DNA of 15,401 nt, taken from positions 1 through 15,401 of the forward strand of contig CALLIQ010000266.1 in NCBI GenBank assembly GCA_938008925.1, given 5' to 3'. Position numbers and translations under genes: made by a program. The DNA comes from an uncultured Acidimicrobiales bacterium (GTDB lineage: Bacteria; Actinomycetota; Acidimicrobiia; Acidimicrobiales; SZUA-35). This document shows, piece by piece, positions 1-6,345 of this stretch. The first letter of the stretch is position 1, and each line of letters begins with the position of its first letter. The notes beneath the pieces were generated by a model, which was not told the DNA's origin, searched no databases, and saw only the letters and a program-made list of their open reading frames with translations.

Positions 1-1
1 G

Positions 2-952
2 GTGGCCAGCCATGGCCCGTTGCACTTCGACATCTCGATCTTCGATCTCTTCTCGACCGGCATCGCCGGGGCGACCGTCGTGCTGGTTCCCGAGCCGGTC
101 ACGAAGTTCCCGGCCAGCTTCTCCAAGCTGCTGGAAGAGCAGGCGGTCAGTGCGCTCTTCACCGTCCCGTTCGCATTCATCCAGCTGACGTCGAGCGGCG
201 CACTCGGAGAACGCGACCTCACAGCGCTCCGTTGGGTTCTGTTCGGTGGCGAGCCATTCCCCGCCCGACATCTGCGCTCGCTGATGCAGGCGGTGCCCCA
301 CGCTGAGTTCTCGAACGTCTACGGCCCGGCCGAAGCACCGGCGTGCGTCACCCACACGGTGGTCGAGCCTCCCAGCGCCGACGACGTCGTCCCGATCGGT
401 CGGCCATCGCCCCGCACCGACGTCCTCGTCGTGGATCCGGGCACGGAGTCACCGGTCGCTGTCGGCGAGGTTGGTGAGTTGCTGGTCGCCTCACCATCGA
501 TCACGCTCGGCTATTGGAATCGACCGGAGCGCAACGCGGTCAGCTATCTCACCGACGATGCCGGTCGGCTGTACTTTCGAACCGGCGATCTGGTCTCGCA
601 ACGCGACGACGGCATCTTCGATTTCCTCGGCCGCGGCGATCGCATGGTCAAGACGAGGGGCTTTCGCGTCGAACTCGACGAGGTCGAGGCCGCGATCGGT
701 TCCCATCCGTCGGTCGCTGAGGCCGCAGCGTTCACGTCGCGAGATGACGACGGGGTGGTGCTCGTACACGCCGCCTTCACGAGTGACGACGCCGGGCTCG
801 ACGAGACGTCAGTGACCGCTCATGCCGCGACCCGGCTCCCGAATTATGCGATGCCGGTGTCGCTCACTCGGCACGATCGCTTTCCTCGAACCACGAGCGA
901 CAAGATCGACCGCACAGCTCTCGCGGAGGCGTTCGTCGCGGAACGGGGCTAG
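2..952 (+). CDS. Stand-alone AMP-forming adenylation enzyme (NRPS A-domain type), 5' truncated
   Basis: The frame is open from the left edge, so the N-terminal part with the first ATP-binding core motifs lies outside. About 316 residues remain. Visible core motifs, numbered from base 2: an A4-like FDISIFDLF at residues 9-17, whose Asp10 matches the Asp that holds the substrate amino group in amino-acid-activating A domains; A5-like NVYGPAEA, with Ala where Thr is usual; A6-like GELLVASPSITLGYW; A7 RTGDL; A8 GRGDRMVKTRGFRVELDEVE; and an A10-like SDKIDRTAL with the catalytic Lys301. The enzyme would make an acyl- or aminoacyl-adenylate and load it on a thiol carrier. The protein ends 15 residues after A10 and has no carrier or condensation domain, so it acts in trans. 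The SHGPLHFD stretch resembles free-standing aminoacyl-carrier ligases (L-prolyl- or D-alanyl-type), but the substrate cannot be named. It converges on glnS with a 4-base overlap. Confidence 0.88.
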   Translation: MASHGPLHFDISIFDLFSTGIAGATVVLVPEPVTKFPASFSKLLEEQAVSALFTVPFAFIQLTSSGALGERDLTALRWVLFGGEPFPARHLRSLMQAVPHAEFSNVYGPAEAPACVTHTVVEPPSADDVVPIGRPSPRTDVLVVDPGTESPVAVGEVGELLVASPSITLGYWNRPERNAVSYLTDDAGRLYFRTGDLVSQRDDGIFDFLGRGDRMVKTRGFRVELDEVEAAIGSHPSVAEAAAFTSRDDDGVVLVHAAFTSDDAGLDETSVTAHAATRLPNYAMPVSLTRHDRFPRTTSDKIDRTALAEAFVAERG

Positions 953-2664
953 TTCTTCTTCCGCTTCTGGATGTTCGCCCACTCGTCGCGCAGTCCGACC
1001 GTGCGGTGAAAGACCTTCGGATCATCGAGGTCGGCGGCGAAATAGCCGAGTCGCTCGAACTGCACGACCTGGCCCGGCTCGACGTCGGCCAGGGCCGGTT
1101 CGAGCTTGGCCGAAACGGACTCTTTCGCCTCGGGATTGAGCGATTCGAGCGGGTCGGCGCCGTCGGCTCCCGGGTGTGAGTCCGCGAACAGACGGTCGTA
1201 TAGATGGACGGTGGCGTCGACCGCGTGATCCGCCGACACCCAGTGCATCGTGGCCTTGACCTTGCGCCCGTCGGGGGCCTGCCCGCCCTGGGTCTCGGGG
1301 TCATAGGTGCACCGAACCTCGACGACGTTCCCGTCGTCGTCGGTGATCGCCTCAGTCGCGGTCACGAAGAAGCCGGCCCGCAGGCGGACCTCGCGGCCCG
1401 GCGTGAGGCGGAAGTACTTCTTCGGCGGATCGAGCATGAAGTCGTCCTGCTCGATCCACAGCTCACCGGTGAAGGGCACCTGGCGGGTGCCGGCTTCTGA
1501 GTCCTCCGGATTGTTGATGGCATCGACCATGACCACCTGGCCGTCCGGCCAGTTCGTGATCACCAACTTGAGCGGCTTCAGTACCGCCATACGCCGCAGC
1601 GCCGACGCATTGAGCTCGGTCCGAACGAACGATTCGAGCAACTCGACTTCGACGGTGGAGTTGGTCTTGGCAACGCCGATTCGGTCGACGAACGCTCGAA
1701 TGGCCGACGCCGGATAGCCGCGTCGACGCATGCCTCGAATCGTCGGCATCTGGGCGTCGTCCCAGCCGCCGACGTGACCGCCCTCGACGAGCGCTCGCAA
1801 GACACGCTTGGACAGAACCGTGTGGGTGATGTTGAGGCGAGCGAACTCGTTCTGATTCGGCTTCTCGTGCGGCAGCTCGAGCTGTTCGAGACACCAGTCG
1901 TACAGCGCCCGATGGTCGACGAACTCGAGCGTGCACAGCGAGTGGGTCGTTCCTTCGATGGCGTCGCTCTGGCCGTGGGCCCAGTCGTAGGTCGGATAGA
2001 TGACCCAGCGATCGTCGGTTCGGTGATGGGGAACCCGGCGGATGCGATAGAGAACCGGGTCGCGGAGCCACATGTTGTCGGCCTGCATGTCGATCCGAGC
2101 GCGCAGCACGCGCGATCCGTCGTCGAAGACGCCGTCACGCATTTGCCGGAAGAGACCGAGCGCCTCCTCTGCCGGCTGGTCGCGATTCGGGCTCTCGATC
2201 CCGGGTTGTCCGAAACCGCCGCGCTGTTCGGAGATCGTCTCCGCGTCCTGGTCGTCGACGTAGGCGAGACCTCGTTCGATCAGGCTCTCGGCCCACTCGT
2301 AGATCTGCTCGAAGTAGTCGGACGCGAACCGGGCCGGGCCGGACGGTTTCACACCGAGCCAGGCGAGATCCTCTTCGATCGCGGCGACATAGGAGATGTC
2401 TTCGGTTTCGGGGTTCGTGTCGTCGAAACGGAGGAAGCAGCTTCCTCCGTACTCATCTGCGATCCCGAAGTTCAGGTAGATCGACTTCGCATGGCCGATG
2501 TGCAGAAACCCGTTCGGCTCGGGAGGGAATCGGGTCTGAACCCGACCGCCGTAGGCGCCGGCTTCGTTGTCGGCTTCGACCTTCGCTCGGATGAAGTCGA
2601 GCGATTGGTATTCAGCTTCGTTCTCATCGGACGGATTGCTCGAACCGGGGGTGTCGTCGGGCAT
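949..2664 (-). CDS. glnS: Glutaminyl-tRNA synthetase (GlnRS)
   Basis: Class I aminoacyl-tRNA synthetase that charges tRNA-Gln with glutamine directly in the cytoplasm. It has 571 residues, close to the E. coli enzyme (about 554), with no large extra domain. RFPPEPNGFLHIGHAKS (residues 45-61) contains the HIGH motif at 55-58 and is diagnostic for the GlnRS/GluRS group. FLRFDDTNPE follows. The KMSKS-equivalent is VLSKR at 283-287, the GlnRS-type form. YPTYDWAHGQSDAIEGTTHSLCTLEF is the usual GlnRS active-site stretch. The C-terminal half is the beta-barrel anticodon-binding region. The ATG at 2664 is supported by a TAGCGT hexamer six bases upstream and by a normal N-terminal length. Most actinobacteria instead form Gln-tRNA with GluRS plus the GatCAB amidotransferase, so a GlnRS would be unusual if the host is one. 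It is transcribed alone; the next gene upstream on this strand is 129 bases away. Confidence 0.97.
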   Translation of the reverse strand: MPDDTPGSSNPSDENEAEYQSLDFIRAKVEADNEAGAYGGRVQTRFPPEPNGFLHIGHAKSIYLNFGIADEYGGSCFLRFDDTNPETEDISYVAAIEEDLAWLGVKPSGPARFASDYFEQIYEWAESLIERGLAYVDDQDAETISEQRGGFGQPGIESPNRDQPAEEALGLFRQMRDGVFDDGSRVLRARIDMQADNMWLRDPVLYRIRRVPHHRTDDRWVIYPTYDWAHGQSDAIEGTTHSLCTLEFVDHRALYDWCLEQLELPHEKPNQNEFARLNITHTVLSKRVLRALVEGGHVGGWDDAQMPTIRGMRRRGYPASAIRAFVDRIGVAKTNSTVEVELLESFVRTELNASALRRMAVLKPLKLVITNWPDGQVVMVDAINNPEDSEAGTRQVPFTGELWIEQDDFMLDPPKKYFRLTPGREVRLRAGFFVTATEAITDDDGNVVEVRCTYDPETQGGQAPDGRKVKATMHWVSADHAVDATVHLYDRLFADSHPGADGADPLESLNPEAKESVSAKLEPALADVEPGQVVQFERLGYFAADLDDPKVFHRTVGLRDEWANIQKRKKN

Positions 2665-2670
2665 CGCCGC

Positions 2671-2676
2671 ACGCTA
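2671..2676 (-). promoter_or_regulatory. Leaderless-type -10 element of glnS
   Basis: On the minus strand, TAGCGT (fits TANNNT) is followed by six bases (GCGGCG) and then the glnS ATG. In actinobacteria this spacing puts the transcription start at or next to the start codon. I see no convincing Shine-Dalgarno site or -35 box. Confidence 0.45.
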
Positions 2677-2776
2677 CCGGGACGGCGACCACGACCCGGA
2701 GCTTTCCAAGTCGGTTCACCGACTCGTGAACAGCGACCCACGAGCCGCAACCGAGGAGCCTCAGCCGAAGATCAGG

Positions 2777-2799
2777 GCCTGAGGAGCAGGGCCTCAGGC
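2777..2799 (-). terminator. Possible hairpin terminator of the thioredoxin gene
   Basis: GCCTGAGG (2777-2784) and CCTCAGGC (2792-2799) form a perfect 8-bp stem with a 7-base loop. The stem contains the thioredoxin stop codon (2794-2796). No T-run follows on the minus strand, so this is at best a GC-rich, U-poor terminator or a mRNA 3'-end stabiliser. Confidence 0.35.
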
Positions 2800-3171
2800 G
2801 TCGGCCGGGGAGTCCTGCTGCTGAGCGATTTCTTCCCGGATGGCATCCATGTCGAGCGCCTCGACCTGGGAGAGGAGGTCCTCAAGCGCGTCACCCGGCA
2901 GCGCGCCGGGCTGGGAGAAGACCTGGATGCCATCGCGGAAGATCATCAGGGTCGGGATCGAACGGATGCTCAAGGCACCGGCGAGCTCCTGCTCTTCCTC
3001 GGTGTTCACCTTGGCGAAGGTCGCGTCGGGGTGGTCCTCAGCGGCCTGCTCGAAGATCGGGGCAAAGCTCTTACACGGGCCGCACCACGAGGCCCAGAAG
3101 TCGACCAACACGACGCCGTCGGCGGAGATCGTGTCTTGGAACTGCGAGGCGGTGATGTCAACGGTGCTCAT
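2794..3171 (-). CDS. trxA: Thioredoxin
   Basis: Small cytoplasmic disulfide reductase of 125 residues. DFWASWCGPCKSFAP carries the canonical CGPC redox site (Cys30, Cys33), preceded by the usual beta-strand VVLVDF. The cis-proline is Pro73 in IRSIPTLMIF, and GALPGDALEDLL is the normal C-terminal helix region. The chain runs about 17 residues past the usual 105-110-residue thioredoxin, ending in an acidic, Gln-rich helical tail (ALDMDAIREEIAQQQ). I chose the ATG at 3171 because MSTVDIT fits family starts; the frame stays open to 3240, but the extra 23 residues do not look like thioredoxin or a clean signal peptide. It diverges from the aldo/keto reductase across 82 bases. No thioredoxin reductase is next to it. 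The general family is certain; which reductant and targets it serves cannot be read here. Confidence 0.95.
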   Translation of the reverse strand: MSTVDITASQFQDTISADGVVLVDFWASWCGPCKSFAPIFEQAAEDHPDATFAKVNTEEEQELAGALSIRSIPTLMIFRDGIQVFSQPGALPGDALEDLLSQVEALDMDAIREEIAQQQDSPADA

Positions 3172-3241
3172 GCTCGTTTTGAACACGCGATCGCTGACGC
3201 ACATTCCAGCAGCGACAGAGATCTCGTGCGACCGGGCCACC

Positions 3242-3247
3242 TACATT
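3242..3247 (+). promoter_or_regulatory. Leaderless-type -10 element of the aldo/keto reductase gene
   Basis: TACATT (TANNNT) is followed by six bases (GGCTCG) and the ATG at 3254, so transcription would start at the start codon. No Shine-Dalgarno-like sequence precedes this ATG, and no clear -35 box is visible 17-18 bases upstream. Confidence 0.45.
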
Positions 3248-3253
3248 GGCTCG

Positions 3254-4189
3254 ATGTCTACTGGCGCAATCTCGAACCCCCGTGCTCCTCGTCCACTGGC
3301 CGGCAAGACGGTGGCGCCCATCGGGCTCGGGGCCATGCCGATGTCATGGCCCGACATGGTCGAGCAACGCGATCGAGCGCTCGACACGATCACCGCCGCC
3401 CTCGACGCCGGCTGTCGTCACATCGACACGTCGAACGCCTATGCGCCCGATCGACATTCGGTCGGCCACAACGAGGCCCTGGTGGCCGAGGCGCTGCGTG
3501 CATGGTCGGGAGATGCCGGCGACGTGGTGGTCGCGACCAAAGGCGGGCTCGTCAACACCGATGCCGTGCCCGATCGCGACGGCAGCGCAGCCGGACTACG
3601 ACGGGCCTGCGAGGCGAGCCTCATCGCCCTCGACACCGATCGCATCGACCTCTATTACCTGCACCGAGCCGACCCGACCCACCCGTTCGTCGCACAGGTC
3701 GAGCATCTCGAGGCGCTCCGAGCCGACGGACTGATCGGTGCGATCGGCCTGTCGAACATCAGCGTCGAACAACTCGATGCTGCAATGCGCGTTGCGCCGA
3801 TCTCCGCGGTCCAGAACGAGTACTCGCCCAGATTCCGAGAAGGGGCCGAGGTTCTCACGGCGACGGCCGACGCCGGTATCGCCTTCCTCCCATGGAGCCC
3901 ATTCGGCGGAGGCGACCAGGCCAACGAACTCGGCTCCCGATATGCGCCCTTCGCCGAGGTGGCGGGCGAGCACGGCGTGAGCGTGTACCAGGTGTGCCTC
4001 GCCTGGTTGCTCGATTTGGGGGAGCACGTGATTCCGATTCCGGGCAGTACTCGCAGGCGAACGATCGAGGACTCGTTGGCGGCGTGGTCACTCGAGCTGA
4101 CCGACGAGCAACGAGCCGCGCTGGACGCGACCGAGCCAGAAGGCACCTCGCAGTATCCCGACGACATGGAGGTCGGGCCGATTCGCTGA
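3254..4189 (+). CDS. Aldo/keto reductase
   Basis: NAD(P)H-dependent oxidoreductase of the aldo/keto reductase superfamily, a 311-residue TIM barrel. The catalytic tetrad is complete: Asp58 and Tyr63 in HIDTSNAYAPDR, Lys96 in VVVATKGG, and His137 in LYYLHRAD. GLSNIS, PWSPFGGG and IPIPGSTRRRTIEDS (cofactor phosphate-binding region) are standard for the family. It most resembles the bacterial YdbC/general-stress-like members that pair an early GLGAMPM with a late PIPGS. The substrate cannot be told from sequence. The frame is open far upstream (to 2840), but that stretch is antisense to thioredoxin; the ATG at 3254 is supported by family length and the TACATT element just upstream. It converges on the acyl-CoA dehydrogenase gene with a 39-base gap. 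Confidence 0.93.
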   Translation: MSTGAISNPRAPRPLAGKTVAPIGLGAMPMSWPDMVEQRDRALDTITAALDAGCRHIDTSNAYAPDRHSVGHNEALVAEALRAWSGDAGDVVVATKGGLVNTDAVPDRDGSAAGLRRACEASLIALDTDRIDLYYLHRADPTHPFVAQVEHLEALRADGLIGAIGLSNISVEQLDAAMRVAPISAVQNEYSPRFREGAEVLTATADAGIAFLPWSPFGGGDQANELGSRYAPFAEVAGEHGVSVYQVCLAWLLDLGEHVIPIPGSTRRRTIEDSLAAWSLELTDEQRAALDATEPEGTSQYPDDMEVGPIR

Positions 4190-4195
4190 CCTGGA

Positions 4196-4213
4196 GCTCC
4201 GCTGACTCGGAGC
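4196..4213. terminator. Hairpin between convergent genes, possible bidirectional terminator
   Basis: GCTCCG (4196-4201) and CGGAGC (4208-4213) form a perfect 6-bp stem with a 6-base loop. It lies in the 39-base gap between two convergent stop codons, which is where a shared terminator would be expected. There is no U-tract on either side, so the call is tentative. Confidence 0.35.
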
Positions 4214-4228
4214 GGGGAAGCGAGATGG

Positions 4229-5380
4229 CTACGGAAGCGGGTAGTCGGTGGGGAGCGTGCGGGCGATGCGCTCGGTCATCATCTCGGTCGACCCATCGGT
4301 GAACGATGCGATCCGGGCGGCCGCGAGGTGCCGAGCGAGCGGGTAGTCGTCGCGCAGGCCCGCCGCTCCCATCGCCTGGATGCAGGACGCGATCGCGGGC
4401 TCGGCCATCTGCGTTGCGAACTTCTTGGCATGCGCTGCTGGGAGCACCGCATCACGCGGCGCCCCGTGTTCGATCGCATCGATGGCGTTCGCGACCAACG
4501 CCTGGCCAGCGGTGAGCTGGTTCGCCACCTCGGCCAGCGACCACCGAAGGCCCTGGAAGTCGACGATCGCCGAGCCGAACGCACGTCGTTCACCTCCGTA
4601 GTCGAGGGCGATGGCGAGTGACGCCCGGACCATTGCGCAACACATCGACGCCACGTACGTACGTGCGCCGTTGATGCCCGAGATCAGGGTCTTGAAACCT
4701 TCACCAGCGGGCGACAACACGTCGCCCGGTTCGGCGAGATAGCCGTCGAACACGAACGTGCCTGCCCCGATGCCGTGGCCTCCGACCATCGCCTCGGCCG
4801 CGGCGCACTCGACGCCCGGGCGGCCTGTGTCGACGAGGATCCCGGCGATGCCCGCCGCTCCCGACCCTGGTTCGGTCTGGACGTACGCAACGACGACGTC
4901 GGCGATGGGAGCGTTGGTGATCCACGCCTTGGCTCCATCGATTCGGAGACCATCGGCCACCTTCGTCGCCGTTGTCGTCATCGCGGTCGCGTCGCTCCCG
5001 ACCCCGGGTTCGGTGATCGCCGTGCACCCGATGATCGAGCCGTCCATGAGGCCAGGGAGCCAGCGCTCTCGCTGCTCGGCCGAACCGCCCTCGGCAAACC
5101 GTTCGGCGATGTTGTGGGTGTTGATGAGGCTGAAGGCGGTGCCCATCGCTGTCTCGGACACGATGTCGAAGGCCCGGGTCTTGGCCCCGAACGACAGTCC
5201 GAGGCCGCCGTGCTCGACGGGCACGCAGATGGACAAGAGCCCTGCCTTGCCCGCCTTGCGATACACCTCGACGGGAGCCATCGTGCGGGCGGCCTCCCAA
5301 CCGGCGACGAACGGATCGACAGCTTCGCGTCGGAACCGTCGAATGCGGTCTTCCAGTTCTCCATCGATCTCGGCGTCCAT
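4229..5380 (-). CDS. Acyl-CoA dehydrogenase
   Basis: FAD-dependent alpha,beta-dehydrogenation of an acyl-CoA thioester, with electrons passed to ETF. It has 383 residues, the usual length, with the N-terminal helical, middle beta and C-terminal helical domains in order. CTAITEPGVGSD (119-130) is the flavin-binding family signature. ERRAFGSAIVDFQGLRWSLAE (264 on) is the conserved C-terminal helix stretch, and QAMGAAGL (335 on) the QxxGxxG-type dimer/FAD motif. In the position of the usual catalytic YEGT, this protein has FTDGSTEMM, so the base would be Asp362 rather than Glu. I chose the ATG at 5380: it fits the family start, and TAGCGT lies seven bases upstream. The longer frame to 5467 would run into the divergent gene. 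It is divergent with the enoyl-CoA hydratase-family gene, which suggests a shared acyl-CoA pathway (fatty, branched-chain or other acid). The substrate is unknown. Confidence 0.93.
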   Translation of the reverse strand: MDAEIDGELEDRIRRFRREAVDPFVAGWEAARTMAPVEVYRKAGKAGLLSICVPVEHGGLGLSFGAKTRAFDIVSETAMGTAFSLINTHNIAERFAEGGSAEQRERWLPGLMDGSIIGCTAITEPGVGSDATAMTTTATKVADGLRIDGAKAWITNAPIADVVVAYVQTEPGSGAAGIAGILVDTGRPGVECAAAEAMVGGHGIGAGTFVFDGYLAEPGDVLSPAGEGFKTLISGINGARTYVASMCCAMVRASLAIALDYGGERRAFGSAIVDFQGLRWSLAEVANQLTAGQALVANAIDAIEHGAPRDAVLPAAHAKKFATQMAEPAIASCIQAMGAAGLRDDYPLARHLAAARIASFTDGSTEMMTERIARTLPTDYPLP

Positions 5381-5387
5381 TGCGGCG

Positions 5388-5393
5388 ACGCTA
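5388..5393 (-). promoter_or_regulatory. Leaderless-type -10 element of the acyl-CoA dehydrogenase gene
   Basis: On the minus strand TAGCGT (TANNNT, the same hexamer as before glnS) is followed by seven bases and the ATG at 5380. This favours the shorter start over upstream in-frame alternatives. It lies inside the 56-base divergent promoter region shared with the gene starting at 5437. Confidence 0.45.
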
Positions 5394-5436
5394 CTGCGAG
5401 CTTGACCCACCGGCCGAGACGAACGAGCCTCGGGCG

Positions 5437-6225
5437 ATGGATCTCGCAACGATCGACTATCGGACACAAGACGGCGTCGCCCACGTGCGCTTCGCTCGGC
5501 CCGAGGGAGCGAACGCGGTGAACCCGACGTTCGCCAGCGACCTGAAGCAGGTGATGCTCGAGATCGAGTTCGACGATGCGGTCAAGGCGGTGTCCGTCAC
5601 AGCTGAGGGCAAGGTCTTCTGCGCCGGTGGGGACCTCAAGGAGTTCAACGAGGCCGGTGAGGGGCTGCCTCGTCTCGCGACGGCGATGCTCGGAGACTTC
5701 CACGCCGCGATCTACAAGATGAACCGGATTCCCAAACCGTTCGTCGCTGGCGTCGCCGGAGCAGCTGGTGGTGCTGGGCTCTCGTTGATGGGTGCCTTCG
5801 ATCTCGTGGTGAGCGGCGAGTCGGCCAAGTACACGATGGCCTACACCCGCGCCGGCGTGACCCCCGATGGCACCTCGAGCTACTTCATCGCTCGCCACAT
5901 CGGCCTTCGCCGGATGCTCGATCTCACACTCACCAACCGAGTGCTCTCCGCCGCCGATGCCGAGCAGTGGGGCCTCATCAACCGTGTCGTCGCCGACGAC
6001 GAGGTGGACACCGCCACTGCAGAATTGGCAGCGAGCCTGGCGGCCGGGCCGTCATGGGCGCTCGGTATGGCCAAGCGAGTGATCTACAACGGCTACGAGC
6101 GTCCGCTCGAGGAGGCGGCGGAATTCGAGGGTGTGACGATCGCCGAATCGATGTCGCGTCACGACGGCCAGGAGGGCATCGCCGCCTTCGTCGAGAAGCG
6201 AGCGCCTGAGTTCAACGGCGAGTGA
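5437..6225 (+). CDS. Enoyl-CoA hydratase/isomerase family protein (PaaG-like active site)
   Basis: Crotonase-fold acyl-CoA enzyme of 262 residues. The oxyanion-hole elements are FCAGGDL (61-67) and GVAGAAGGAG (105-114). The two glutamates that do hydration in classical enoyl-CoA hydratases appear absent: the GG-x-E position reads GGAGLSL and the PE position reads AYTRAG. The following VTPDG keeps an Asp (Asp144), as in isomerase-type members such as PaaG, so a double-bond isomerase role is as likely as hydration; this rests on reading the motifs by eye. The ATG at 5437 gives the normal MDLATIDYRTQDGVAHV start. A TTGACC (5402-5407) sits 17 bases before a weak hexamer that is six bases from the ATG. 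It is divergent from the acyl-CoA dehydrogenase, and the two probably serve consecutive steps on the same acyl-CoA. The substrate is unknown. Confidence 0.92.
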   Translation: MDLATIDYRTQDGVAHVRFARPEGANAVNPTFASDLKQVMLEIEFDDAVKAVSVTAEGKVFCAGGDLKEFNEAGEGLPRLATAMLGDFHAAIYKMNRIPKPFVAGVAGAAGGAGLSLMGAFDLVVSGESAKYTMAYTRAGVTPDGTSSYFIARHIGLRRMLDLTLTNRVLSAADAEQWGLINRVVADDEVDTATAELAASLAAGPSWALGMAKRVIYNGYERPLEEAAEFEGVTIAESMSRHDGQEGIAAFVEKRAPEFNGE

Positions 6226-6242
6226 ATCGCACCGCTCGACAA

Positions 6243-6266
6243 CCCCGGGCACCTCGTTTCGCGGGG
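6243..6266 (+). terminator. Weak GC hairpin downstream of the enoyl-CoA hydratase-family gene
   Basis: CCCCG (6243-6247) can pair with CGGGG (6262-6266) around a 14-base loop, 17 bases after the stop codon. The stem is short, the loop is long and no T-run follows. It is listed only because it lies where a terminator would be expected. Confidence 0.2.
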
Positions 6267-6296
6267 GATCGATCTGCGACGCGTCACGTGCGACGA

Positions 6297-6319
6297 CTTC
6301 GAGGTGTATTGGCTCGAAG
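6297..6319 (+). promoter_or_regulatory. Inverted repeat upstream of the MFS transporter gene, candidate operator
   Basis: CTTCGAG (6297-6303) and CTCGAAG (6313-6319) are a perfect 7-bp inverted repeat with a 9-base spacer (GTGTATTGG), ending 26 bases before the transporter ATG. The spacer contains the only AT-rich stretch in this gap, which could be a -10 region, so a protein bound here would block the promoter. No regulator gene is adjacent. Confidence 0.35.
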
Positions 6320-6345
6320 CCGACGAGGGGTGTCATCGTGAGGCC

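Noticed and set aside
3172..3240. Longer N-terminus for thioredoxin (start at 3240), possibly a signal peptide
   Set aside because: The added residues lack a hydrophobic core or lipobox and do not match thioredoxin starts.
1774..4302. 842-codon open frame on the + strand
   Set aside because: It runs antisense through glnS and thioredoxin and out of frame through the aldo/keto reductase. The protein is Arg/Gly/Asp-rich with no motifs, which is typical of high-GC shadow frames.
5381..5467. Longer N-terminus for the acyl-CoA dehydrogenase (start at 5467)
   Set aside because: It would overlap the divergent gene start at 5437 and add a Ser/Arg-rich stretch unlike the family. The ATG at 5380 has a TAGCGT seven bases upstream.
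6281..6290. CACGTG palindrome at 6285-6290 in the gap before the transporter gene
   Set aside because: A single six-base palindrome is expected by chance in GC-rich DNA, and the flanks are not symmetric.
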